Source: Planococcus wigleyi (GTDB lineage Bacteria; Bacillota; Bacilli; Bacillales_A; Planococcaceae). From it: DNA of 64,000 bases. Each line of letters starts with the position of its first letter. Position 1 is the stretch's first letter. Of this stretch, positions 8,460 through 16,117 are shown one piece after another. The position numbers and the translations under genes were made by a program. The notes under the pieces are model-generated. The model saw only the letters and a program-made list of their open reading frames with translations. It had not been told where the DNA came from and made no database searches. Location of the stretch: NCBI RefSeq assembly GCF_014836985.1, contig NZ_JACSPU010000003.1, forward strand, positions 372,001 to 436,000, read 5' to 3'.

Positions 8460-10109
8460 ATGTTTAAAAAGGTGACCTTGTACACAAACCAGTTAGAAGA
8501 CATGAAGGGTTTCTATGAATATCAATTAGGTTTTCGGATTGTGGAAGAAGATGAAACCAGTTTTACCCTGTCAATTGGAGAATCTCAATTGGTTTTCCGT
8601 GAATCTGAACGAGCGGCTGTCTATCACTTTGCCCTGAATATTCCGGGCAATCAGTTTACACTCGCTAAATGGTGGGCCGGTGAGCGTGTAACTTTAAATC
8701 GCCAGGAAGGCATGGATGAAGTTTTTTATGCCAATTTCGATGCCGATGCGTTTTATTTTCAAGATCCTGCAGGGAATGTCGTGGAGTTTATCGCACGCCG
8801 CAGCGTCGACCGTATGGGCAATTTCACTGTCGATTCACTGCTCGATATCAGTGAAGTGAGCATCACCACACCGGATGTCGAGGAAGTCGGTGAAGCAATC
8901 GAAAGTATGGATATTCCGGTCCGCGGCAATAAAGGGATCGACCCGAAATCGTTGAACTTTCTTGGCAGTGGACATACGTATATCATCTTAGTGGCACCTA
9001 AACGTACGTGGTATTTTTCAAAGCAGAAAAGCGAAACACATCCGCTTTCGATAGAGTTATCCGATGGACGCCAGATTGATATTACGGAAGAAGGGCGATT
9101 TGGGCAGCAGAAGCCGGTCAATCCGATTATGGATAAGATGGATGAAATCGATTTCTCGGGTGTCGCCTACCTCCAAAAAGGAGAGACTTGGACAGCTGCA
9201 AGAGGATTTGCTAATCGTGCAGACGAAAGGCCGAATGCCATAGACACTCGCTTTGGCATTGCGTCAGGCAGTAAGCTTTTCACCGCTGTTGCGGTATGCC
9301 AATTGGTGGAGGAAGGGAAACTGAATTTCAGTGACCGGTTGTCCGAGCTGCTGCCGCAAACGTTTCCGAATTTTAACGTCACGATCCATCAATTATTGAC
9401 GCATACATCCGGCATACCGGATTATTTTGATGAACAGGTCATGGATGATTTCGAAGATCTATGGAAACAGCAGCCTATGTATTTAATGCAGATGGCTTCC
9501 GATTTTATTCCCTTGTTCAAGGATCAGCCGATGATGTTCCAGCCTGGCGAGCGGTTCCATTACAACAATGCCGGGTTTATCGCACTTGGGCTCATTGTGG
9601 AGCAATTAACGGGAAGTGAGTTTACCGATGTGGTGCAGGAACGGATTTTTGGTCCTGCCAACATGCTGAATTCAGGCTATTTCCGTCTGGACCGTCTGCC
9701 AGGCCAAACGGCTTTCGGCTATATCGAAGAGGAAGGTGCATGGCGGAGTAATCATTACGCTATTCCAATCCGTGGAGGAGCTGACGGAGGCGCTTATGTC
9801 ACAGCAGGTGATATGGCGAATTTCTGGTATGCGTTAATGGAAGGCCATTTAGTGGGGAAAGATATGGTGAAGGCGATGCTCGAGATCCGCGCTTCGGGAG
9901 AAGACGGCGATTACGGCTATGGCATGTGGATTCAAAGGAAAGCAGAAGGCGTTCTAAAATATCATGTGATGGGCTATGACCCAGGGGCCAGTTTCCATTC
10001 GGCATATTATCCGGCAGACGGCAGCATCCTGACGGTTTTATCAAATAAAAGCGCGGGAGCCTATGATATTGTGGAAACTATACAAGAGTTGAGAATTGAA
10101 AAGGAGTGA
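8460..10109 (+). CDS. Fusion of VOC (glyoxalase-like) domains and a class C beta-lactamase-type serine hydrolase
   Basis: The 549-residue protein joins two folds. Residues about 1-215 resemble two VOC/glyoxalase modules (FKKVTLYTNQLEDMKGFYEY; VYHFALNIP; YFQDPAGNVVEF). Residues about 225-549 are a serine beta-lactamase/penicillin-binding protein-like domain (family S12): SGSK with nucleophile S269 and K272, YNN with Y368 and N370, and HVMG at about 502. There is no signal peptide, so it should act in the cytoplasm, unlike most class C enzymes. I chose ATG 8460, which has AAGGAG (8447-8452) 7 bp upstream. A 32-residue membrane protein gene starts 4 bp after its stop. Substrate unknown. Confidence 0.8.
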   Translation: MFKKVTLYTNQLEDMKGFYEYQLGFRIVEEDETSFTLSIGESQLVFRESERAAVYHFALNIPGNQFTLAKWWAGERVTLNRQEGMDEVFYANFDADAFYFQDPAGNVVEFIARRSVDRMGNFTVDSLLDISEVSITTPDVEEVGEAIESMDIPVRGNKGIDPKSLNFLGSGHTYIILVAPKRTWYFSKQKSETHPLSIELSDGRQIDITEEGRFGQQKPVNPIMDKMDEIDFSGVAYLQKGETWTAARGFANRADERPNAIDTRFGIASGSKLFTAVAVCQLVEEGKLNFSDRLSELLPQTFPNFNVTIHQLLTHTSGIPDYFDEQVMDDFEDLWKQQPMYLMQMASDFIPLFKDQPMMFQPGERFHYNNAGFIALGLIVEQLTGSEFTDVVQERIFGPANMLNSGYFRLDRLPGQTAFGYIEEEGAWRSNHYAIPIRGGADGGAYVTAGDMANFWYALMEGHLVGKDMVKAMLEIRASGEDGDYGYGMWIQRKAEGVLKYHVMGYDPGASFHSAYYPADGSILTVLSNKSAGAYDIVETIQELRIEKE

Positions 10110-10113
10110 AAGT

Positions 10114-10212
10114 ATGACCGGAAAGAAATTGGCGTTGGCGATCGTTTTCGGGACGCTGGCAACATGTATTTTGATTTTTGGTGTTTTCCAACTTTATTTT
10201 TGGTTGAATTAA
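10114..10212 (+). CDS. Small membrane protein, 32 residues
   Basis: The open frame begins with ATG 10114, has AAGGAG at 10101-10106 (inside the last codons of the upstream gene) and ends with TAA at 10210-10212. The peptide starts MTGKKLALAIVFGT and has one hydrophobic helix of about 24 residues ending in W-L-N. Two lysines before the helix suggest a cytoplasmic N terminus. It is probably co-translated with the fusion hydrolase and could anchor or modulate it. A terminator follows 13 bp later, which supports this as the last gene of the unit. No family recognised. Confidence 0.65.
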   Translation: MTGKKLALAIVFGTLATCILIFGVFQLYFWLN

Positions 10213-10225
10213 GGGGAATGGAAAG

Positions 10226-10259
10226 CGGTAGTTGCTGTTTTGCGCAACTGCCGTTTTTT
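10226..10259 (+). terminator. Terminator after the 32-residue membrane protein gene
   Basis: A 10-bp stem (10226-10235 and 10244-10253, one G-T pair) is followed by TTTTTT. Confidence 0.85.
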
Positions 10260-10300
10260 AATGGAGAAAGAATGAAGGGAACGGCATTGTAAAAAACGCA

Positions 10301-10328
10301 AAAAAATAAGCTCTTCCGAAGAAGAGCT
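10301..10328 (-). terminator. Terminator of the cold-shock gene
   Basis: A perfect 8-bp stem (10309-10316 and 10321-10328) with a CGAA loop is followed on the minus strand by a T-rich run (10301-10306). Confidence 0.85.
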
Positions 10329-10344
10329 CATTGATAAGTTGAAA

Positions 10345-10545
10345 TTAAGCTTTTTGAACGTTAGTAGCTTGAAGACCGCGTTGGCCTTGCTCGATATCAA
10401 ACGTTACTTCTTGACCTTCGTCAAGTGATTTAAAGCCTTCGCTTTGGATTGCAGAGAAATGTACGAATACATCGTCGCCGCCTTCGCGTTCGATGAAGCC
10501 GAATCCTTTTTCTGAGTTAAACCATTTCACTTTACCTTGTTCCAT
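10345..10545 (-). CDS. csp: Cold-shock protein (CspA/CspB family)
   Basis: The 66-residue protein is a single cold-shock domain with both RNA-binding motifs, KGFGFIE (RNP1) and VFVHFSAI (RNP2). Such proteins bind single-stranded RNA and DNA and melt RNA structure at low temperature. I chose the ATG at 10545, which has a GAGGAGG ribosome binding site; longer frames upstream are the untranslated leader. The leader holds two inverted repeats (10561-10576 and 10606-10619) that could be regulatory. The gene is monocistronic with its own terminator. Confidence 0.95.
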   Translation of the reverse strand: MEQGKVKWFNSEKGFGFIEREGGDDVFVHFSAIQSEGFKSLDEGQEVTFDIEQGQRGLQATNVQKA

Positions 10546-10560
10546 GTGTGTTTCCTCCTC

Positions 10561-10619
10561 GTATGCGTAAGCATACATTGTATTACTATCCTTGCTCAAA
10601 TCTTGCAGATGGACATCTG
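10561..10619 (-). promoter_or_regulatory. cold-shock gene leader with two inverted repeats
   Basis: GTATGC-GTAA-GCATAC (10561-10576) lies directly upstream of the ribosome binding site, and CAGATG-GA-CATCTG (10606-10619) lies 30 bp further up. Cold-shock leaders in other bacteria refold with temperature. A similar role here is an inference. Confidence 0.4.
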
Positions 10620-10781
10620 ACACTTTGTAAAAAGTTATCCGAACAAAAATAATTCTTCCTTAGAATAACATGGGTATACAGATATTGCAAGTGATTAACG
10701 AATATTCTTTTTGATACGGATAAATTCCATGTTGGATTATAATGAAAAAACCAAAAGAAACAGAAGCAGGAGGGGACGGTT

Positions 10782-11339
10782 TTGGAGAAAATTATGGTGC
10801 TTGGGGTATCGGCGGGTGTTGGCAAATCAAGCTTTGCGAGGAAGTTATCGGAAAAAAAGAACATTCCGGTCCATCATTTGGATTCTTACTTTTGGAAGGC
10901 GGGATGGATTGAAAGCAGTGAAAAAGAATTTAGTGAAAAACAGCAGCAGTTGGTGAAAGAGGACCGTTGGATCATCGAAGGGAACTACACCGGCACTTAT
11001 GAAATACGAAGTGAAAAGGCGGACACCCTCATCTATTTAGAATTGCCTTTAGCCGTTTGCCTGTATCGGGTGGTCAAACGCCGAATTGCCAATCAAGGGA
11101 AAACCCGCCCTGATATGGCGCTTGGCTGTCCGGAAAAGCTGGATAAAGAGTTTTTGACGTTCATCATTTCTACATACAGTGCCCGCAAAGTCAAAATGAG
11201 AAAACGGATGGTGCAATTTATAGAAGAAAGTCCTCATCATAAAGTTGTTTTTCTCCGGAATCAGAAACAAATCAATGGCTATCTGGAGAAAATGGCGGAG
11301 ATGCCTGCCTCTCTTTACAAGGACAATGGTTTCAATTAA
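10782..11339 (+). CDS. P-loop nucleotide kinase-like protein (FlaR/adenylate kinase-like)
   Basis: The 185-residue protein has a P-loop, GVSAGVGKSSFARKLS (about residues 8-23), followed by VHHLDSYFWKAGW and WIIEGNYTGTYE, which is typical of the small AAA/adenylate-kinase-like family often annotated as topology modulation protein FlaR. The real substrate of this family is unknown. It starts at TTG 10782 with AGGAGGGG (10768-10775) 6 bp upstream. A later HHKVVFLRNQKQINGYL stretch matches the family's C-terminal part. The gene stands alone. Confidence 0.75.
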   Translation: MEKIMVLGVSAGVGKSSFARKLSEKKNIPVHHLDSYFWKAGWIESSEKEFSEKQQQLVKEDRWIIEGNYTGTYEIRSEKADTLIYLELPLAVCLYRVVKRRIANQGKTRPDMALGCPEKLDKEFLTFIISTYSARKVKMRKRMVQFIEESPHHKVVFLRNQKQINGYLEKMAEMPASLYKDNGFN

Positions 11340-11422
11340 TAAGGTAATTGAAAAAACTTAAAGACGTTCATAGTGGGAAGTGGTATTCTGAAGTTACATA
11401 ACGATACGGAGGAGAATGGCTG

Positions 11423-12136
11423 ATGAAGTTGCTGCATGAAGGCACAATTACGAACCAAGTGCTTCATAAAAAACTTCCTTTTTCTATGGAGCGGCTGTAT
11501 TTGGAAGATTTGCCTGTAATAGAACAAGTTCAACAAAAAGTGATTGAATCGCTTCCTGAAAAAGCTACACTTCAAGCTTTAAGTACTGAAGAATTCCTGT
11601 TCATCCTAAATGAACGGGGACTGTTGGTAGGAGCTTTCGTCGAAGAAGAGCTGATCGGCTTTAGGGCTTTGCTGATTCCTGAAATCGATGAAGAACACCT
11701 GGGCTGGGATATCGGCCTCCCCCCGGAAGAATTGCACAAAGTGATTTACCAGGAAATATCAGTGGTTCTGCCGGCGTATCGAGGAAATCGCCTCCAGCAG
11801 AAATTAGCGGAAGTGATAATGAAGGAACTGCCGAACCTTGAAGAAGAATTCCGTTATGTATGCTGTACGGTGGCACCAATGAATATCCCAAGCCTGAAAG
11901 ATAAGTTTACGCAAGCTATGCACATTGCTGCCTTGAAAGAGAAGTATGCCGGATTAAAACGCTACATTCTGGTCAAGGACCTCAAGGTGCCGGACGTCCA
12001 TTACACTGACCATATGACAGTGAAAATGGATCATCTGGAAAAACAGCAGGAATTGCTTAATGAAGGCTACGTAGGCATCGGTTTTCAGCTCGTACATGGT
12101 TTTCATGAACTTCAATTCGCTAAACCCGTTCTGTAA
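11423..12136 (+). CDS. GNAT family N-acetyltransferase
   Basis: The 237-residue protein carries a GNAT core in its middle part: ISVVLPAYRGNRLQQKLAE (about residues 112-130) is the acetyl-CoA loop, with R-G-N-R in place of the commoner R-G-x-G. The first 50 residues and the last 60 are not typical and the acceptor is unknown. GGAGGAG (11408-11414) precedes the ATG. In B. subtilis a GNAT gene (yuaI) follows floT; here this one precedes yuaF and has its own terminator, so I do not treat it as yuaI. Confidence 0.75.
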   Translation: MKLLHEGTITNQVLHKKLPFSMERLYLEDLPVIEQVQQKVIESLPEKATLQALSTEEFLFILNERGLLVGAFVEEELIGFRALLIPEIDEEHLGWDIGLPPEELHKVIYQEISVVLPAYRGNRLQQKLAEVIMKELPNLEEEFRYVCCTVAPMNIPSLKDKFTQAMHIAALKEKYAGLKRYILVKDLKVPDVHYTDHMTVKMDHLEKQQELLNEGYVGIGFQLVHGFHELQFAKPVL

Positions 12137-12150
12137 AAGAACGGGTTTTT
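12122..12150 (+). terminator. Terminator after the GNAT gene, overlapping its stop codon
   Basis: An 11-bp perfect stem (12122-12132 and 12138-12148) contains the last codons and stop and ends in a T run. Confidence 0.85.
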
Positions 12151-12179
12151 TATATTTCAGACCAAATTCAAAAGAATTC

Positions 12180-12205
12180 TGAAACTTCTTCCTATTATAT
12201 TCGTA
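12180..12205 (+). promoter_or_regulatory. Sigma-W promoter of yuaF-floT
   Basis: TGAAAC (12180-12185) and CGTA (12202-12205) are exactly 16 bp apart, which matches the sigma-W consensus of Bacillus. The yuaF-floT operon belongs to the sigma-W regulon in B. subtilis, so the match fits both sequence and context. Confidence 0.85.
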
Positions 12206-12252
12206 TTAATAAGTAAGATGGTAATACGTTTACTGGAATGGGAGGTTTTGGA

Positions 12253-12810
12253 ATGTTGATTTTTGGCTTGTCCATGGAGCAGCTGTATATGTATATCCTG
12301 TTGGGAGCCGGCGCATTGACTGTATTGTATGTCTTTTTCGGAGACGTTGCAGACTTGGGAGACGCCCTGCCGGTGTTCAACCCGACAGTGATTCTGGCTT
12401 TTATCACATTTACTGCTGCGATTGGTTTTTTACTGGAGACGGCTACAACGTTTAACGAATGGGCAGTGTTGGGCATGGCGGCTATGGCTGCAGTAGTGTT
12501 GGACTTATTGCTTTATCTATTTATTTTATTGCCCTTGTCTTCCGCTGAATCTTCAATTGCCTATTCAGATGAGTCGCTTCTTGGACAAGTGGCCAATGTC
12601 ATCATCCCTATCCCTGTCGATGGCTATGGAGAAGTGGTTTTGGAGACGTATGCAGGAATGATTTCAAAGCGTGCGGCGGGCTATGACAATGAAGCCATTG
12701 GCCAAGATCAAAAGGTGTTGATCATCGAAGTGAATGAAGGCACGTTGTATGTCCAGGCTTATGAGCCGTTGGACTTTACGAAAGAAATGAAAATGACAAG
12801 GGGGACTTAG
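12253..12810 (+). CDS. yuaF: NfeD-like membrane protein YuaF, flotillin partner
   Basis: The 185-residue protein has three to four hydrophobic segments in its first 105 residues and a C-terminal OB-fold of the NfeD family (about residues 110-180, ending VLIIEVNEGTLYVQAYEPLD). YuaF works with the flotillin FloT in membrane microdomains. I chose ATG 12253, with GGGAGG (12240-12245) 7 bp upstream; ATG 12238 is too far up. The floT ATG follows one base after the stop codon, so the two form an operon driven by the sigma-W promoter at 12180. Confidence 0.88.
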   Translation: MLIFGLSMEQLYMYILLGAGALTVLYVFFGDVADLGDALPVFNPTVILAFITFTAAIGFLLETATTFNEWAVLGMAAMAAVVLDLLLYLFILLPLSSAESSIAYSDESLLGQVANVIIPIPVDGYGEVVLETYAGMISKRAAGYDNEAIGQDQKVLIIEVNEGTLYVQAYEPLDFTKEMKMTRGT

Positions 12811-12811
12811 G

Positions 12812-14344
12812 ATGGAAATGGGCTGGATCGCATTAGGAATTGCTGCATTTATTATATTGGCGATTGTCGGAGTTTATATCACCAAATACAAGACGGTTGG
12901 ACCGGATGAGGCATTGATCGTAACCGGAAGTTATTTGGGATCGAAGAATGTTCATACAGATGATTCAGGAAACCGCATTAAAATTATACGAGGCGGAGGG
13001 ACCTTCTTGCTTCCGGTGTTCCAGCAGGCGGCTCCTTTGAGCTTATTGTCGAGCAAACTGGAAGTGACGACACCCGAAGTGTATACCGAGCAAGGTGTGC
13101 CGGTTATGGCAGATGGAACAGCAATCATCAAAATCGGCGGATCCATATCAGAAATTGCCACGGCTGCCGAGCAATTTTTAGGGAAATCAAAAGAAGACCG
13201 GGAAAACGAAGCGAAAGAAGTACTTGAAGGCCATCTTCGTTCGATACTGGGTTCCATGACAGTTGAAGAGATTTACAAGAACCGCGATAAGTTTTCACAA
13301 GAAGTGCAGCGTGTCGCTTCACACGATTTGGCGAAAATGGGATTGATCATCGTTTCGTTCACCATCAAAGATGTTCGTGATAAAAACGGGTATTTGGATT
13401 CGTTGGGTAAAGCACGAATCGCTCAAGTGAAAAGAGATGCCGATATTTCAACCGCGGAATCCGAAATGCAGACGCGCATCAAGCGGGCTGAAGCTGGAAA
13501 AGATGCGCAACGTGCTGAAATTGAACGCGCGACGGAAATTGCTGAAGCGGAAAAAGAGAACTTGTTGAAGGTTGCTGAATACCGACGCGAGCAGGATAGT
13601 GCGAAAGCCCGGGCCGATCAGGCTTATGAACTTGAAACTGCAAAAGCCAAGCAGGAAGTTATTGAGCAGGAGATGCAAATTCAAATCATTGAGCGCCAGA
13701 AGCAAATCGAATTGGAAGAAAAAGAAATTCAGCGCCGAGAACGCCAATACGATTCTGAAGTGAAGAAAAAAGCGGATGCGGACCGTTATTCGGTTGAACA
13801 GGCAGCTGAAGCAGAGAAATCGAAACAGTTGGCGGATGCGGATGCGCAGAAATACCGTGTTGAAGCGATGGCGAAAGCCGATGCAGAAAAAATTCGTTTG
13901 GATGGCCAGGCGCGTGCGGACTCACAGCGTGCACAAGGGGAGTCCGAAGCGGACATTATCCGGCTGCGTGGTTTGGCAGAAGCGGAAGCGAAACGGAAAA
14001 TTGCTGAAGCATTTGAAATGTATGGCCAGGCAGCCACACTTGATATGATCGTCAAAATGCTGCCGGAATATGCAAGAGAAATCGCCAGTCCGCTTGCCAA
14101 CATCGACAAGATCACCGTTGTGGATACAGGAAGTGGCGAAGGCGGAGGCGCCAATAAAGTCACTTCGTATGCAACCAATCTGATGTCGACTTTGCAAGAG
14201 ACGTTGAAAGAGTCATCAGGCATCGACGTGCGGGAAATGCTGGAGAACTTAACTGGGAAAACGGATTATGCACAGACTATTGAGCAATTGCGGTATGAGT
14301 TGGCTGAAAAGGAACAACCGGCAAAAGAACTTGAAGTAAAGTAA
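12812..14344 (+). CDS. floT: Flotillin FloT (YuaG), SPFH protein
   Basis: The 510-residue protein matches the usual FloT length. It has an N-terminal membrane hairpin (about residues 5-23), an SPFH/Band-7 domain (about 30-200) and a long coiled coil (about 205-400) with repeated E-A motifs, then a short C-terminal region with a G-rich linker (SGEGGGAN). Flotillins assemble into ring-like membrane scaffolds that affect fluidity and signalling complexes. Long open frames on the minus strand across the E-A-rich part are by-products of that composition, not genes. Confidence 0.95.
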   Translation: MEMGWIALGIAAFIILAIVGVYITKYKTVGPDEALIVTGSYLGSKNVHTDDSGNRIKIIRGGGTFLLPVFQQAAPLSLLSSKLEVTTPEVYTEQGVPVMADGTAIIKIGGSISEIATAAEQFLGKSKEDRENEAKEVLEGHLRSILGSMTVEEIYKNRDKFSQEVQRVASHDLAKMGLIIVSFTIKDVRDKNGYLDSLGKARIAQVKRDADISTAESEMQTRIKRAEAGKDAQRAEIERATEIAEAEKENLLKVAEYRREQDSAKARADQAYELETAKAKQEVIEQEMQIQIIERQKQIELEEKEIQRRERQYDSEVKKKADADRYSVEQAAEAEKSKQLADADAQKYRVEAMAKADAEKIRLDGQARADSQRAQGESEADIIRLRGLAEAEAKRKIAEAFEMYGQAATLDMIVKMLPEYAREIASPLANIDKITVVDTGSGEGGGANKVTSYATNLMSTLQETLKESSGIDVREMLENLTGKTDYAQTIEQLRYELAEKEQPAKELEVK

Positions 14345-14346
14345 GG

Positions 14347-14393
14347 AAAAAGAAGCTTCCATTCAGAGAACATTTGAATGGAAGCTTCTTTTT
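14347..14393 (+). terminator. Terminator of yuaF-floT
   Basis: A perfect 19-bp stem (14347-14365 and 14375-14393) ends in TTTTT. Confidence 0.9.
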
Positions 14394-14410
14394 ATATTGC
14401 TGAAAAAATG

Positions 14411-14475
14411 GAAAATAACTTATTTTCAGAGAAAACAGCTTGAATATTTGCTGTGTCTTATGTAAATGATAGAAT
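14411..14475 (+). promoter_or_regulatory. Promoter and palindrome upstream of the MurE-like gene
   Basis: A -35 TTGCTG (14448-14453) and -10 TAGAAT (14470-14475) are separated by 16 bp. A near-perfect palindrome, GAAAATAA-C-TTATTTTC (14411-14427), sits 20 bp before the -35 and could be a regulator site. No regulator is known for it. Confidence 0.45.
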
Positions 14476-14536
14476 AATGATACATATTCCTGTGAAACTA
14501 TAGGTATTTGACATACTTTACGTAAGGAGCTTTTTT

Positions 14537-16036
14537 ATGGAGATACCATTTGCCAGCATCCCATCTTTTCAACTAATTGCCCAGTATGGTCCTGAAAAGC
14601 CGGAAATCAGCTCCATTGCCTATAATTCGAGGCAAGTAGTCAAAGGCTGTGCTTTCTTTTGTGTGCCCGGAGAAAATACCGATGGGCACTTGTATATCGA
14701 TGAAGCCATTTCAAACGGAGCCTCAACGATTATTGGTTCCAATTCTGTACTGCTTGCTGATTATGCTGAAAAGCATCCTGATCTTTCTTTTGCAGCAGTT
14801 GAAAATGTCCGTTTAGCACTCGCTTATTTATCCGATTTCTTTTATCAGTCCCCTCAAACAAATTTGCTGAAGATAGGCGTCACAGGAACGAACGGAAAAA
14901 CAACGACAGCCACGTATGTCTATAATCTGTTCAACCTTCTTGGGGTCTCTTGTGGATTTATTGGAACAACCGGAATTTTAGGGGCAGCAGGAAAGATTCC
15001 GTTCCAGAAGAGTACACCTACCACCCCGATCTCATCCGACATCCATCAGATTTTCAGCAGATTTGTAACGGAGGATATCCGCGCAGTTGCTATGGAAGTC
15101 TCTTCTATTGCGCTGGATCAAAAACGGGTGGAAGGCATCCGTTTTGATGTGGCCATCCATACCAATATTTCGGAAGAGCATCTGGAATACCATAAAACCT
15201 TTGAGCATTATCTTCAATCGAAACTTTTATTATTTAAGCAGTCCAATGCCGCTGTAGTGAATATTGACGATGAAGGAATGGCCAAAGAAATTTTGTCGGT
15301 TATCGATTATCCGCATCTGACTTACAGCAACCAGCTGGATTCCAGAGCTGATTTGATATGGACAGCCTGCAAGTCCTCGGATGCCGGTTTGGATTTTGAG
15401 CTTCGCTATCAGGGCGAGAAACGGGTGATCCATGTTCCACTGTATGGTGAATACAATGCGGCCAATCTGACAGCAGCTGTCGGAGCGGCACTGTTATCGG
15501 GAGTCGTGCTTGAAGACATCCTGGCAGTTCTGCCCAAAATGTCTCAAGTCGAGGGCCGTTTTCAAATGATCCATGGCCCTGGCAACCGGAAGATCGTCTT
15601 GGATTATGCCCATACGCCGGTAGCATTGGCCGCGGTTCTTCAAGAAGTAAAAAAACTGTCGCATAATCGGTTGATTGCGCTAATAGCAGGCATCGGCATA
15701 CGGGACTTTTCGAAAATGCCCAAGATGGCCAAAGCTGCTGAAGGAAAAGCCGATGTCCTTGTGGTAACGGTCGACCATCCGGGGCATAATGAACCTGCTC
15801 TTGTGATTGATGCCGTACTGGAAGGCTTCACCATTCCATATAAACAACAAGTGCTGACAGCCAATTCACGGCGGGAAGCGGTTCTGGCAGCTTTAAAGGA
15901 AAGTGGACCGGATGATCTTATTTTGCTGTCGAGCGGCTCGATCAATGGCGCGCAGATTGTCAGAGGAGAATACATTCCGCATTCGGATGAAGCGATTATA
16001 GAAGAATTTTTCAGCAGCAAAAACAGTGAATTTTAA
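14537..16036 (+). CDS. Divergent MurE-like Mur ligase
   Basis: The 499-residue protein has the three Mur ligase domains. The ATP loop GVTGTNGKTTT (residues 114-124), EVSSIALDQKRV and YAHTPVALAAVL in the ligase domain place it nearest MurE, which adds the third amino acid to UDP-MurNAc-L-Ala-D-Glu. The regions that select the amino acid are unusual: DHPGHNE (413-419) replaces the DNPR motif of diaminopimelate-type or DNPA of lysine-type enzymes, and SSGSINGAQ (465-473) lacks the usual K-G-x-E. It stands alone, outside any division/cell-wall cluster. It may be the organism's lysine-type MurE or a paralogue with another substrate. Confidence 0.8.
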   Translation: MEIPFASIPSFQLIAQYGPEKPEISSIAYNSRQVVKGCAFFCVPGENTDGHLYIDEAISNGASTIIGSNSVLLADYAEKHPDLSFAAVENVRLALAYLSDFFYQSPQTNLLKIGVTGTNGKTTTATYVYNLFNLLGVSCGFIGTTGILGAAGKIPFQKSTPTTPISSDIHQIFSRFVTEDIRAVAMEVSSIALDQKRVEGIRFDVAIHTNISEEHLEYHKTFEHYLQSKLLLFKQSNAAVVNIDDEGMAKEILSVIDYPHLTYSNQLDSRADLIWTACKSSDAGLDFELRYQGEKRVIHVPLYGEYNAANLTAAVGAALLSGVVLEDILAVLPKMSQVEGRFQMIHGPGNRKIVLDYAHTPVALAAVLQEVKKLSHNRLIALIAGIGIRDFSKMPKMAKAAEGKADVLVVTVDHPGHNEPALVIDAVLEGFTIPYKQQVLTANSRREAVLAALKESGPDDLILLSSGSINGAQIVRGEYIPHSDEAIIEEFFSSKNSEF

Positions 16037-16117
16037 CTGCAAAGGTCGCTTTTTGGCGGCTGAATGTGGTTATATAGAAGAGAAGGATACATAGACATCA
16101 GAATTGGAGTGAATGGA

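Noticed and set aside
13786-14223. A 145-codon frame on the minus strand inside floT, plus two shorter ones
   Set aside because: The E-A-rich coiled coil lowers stop codons on the other strand. None of these has a ribosome binding site or a protein-like composition.
14491-14525. A sigma-W promoter before the MurE-like gene
   Set aside because: TGAAAC is followed by CGTA, but the distance is 23 bp, too long for this sigma factor.
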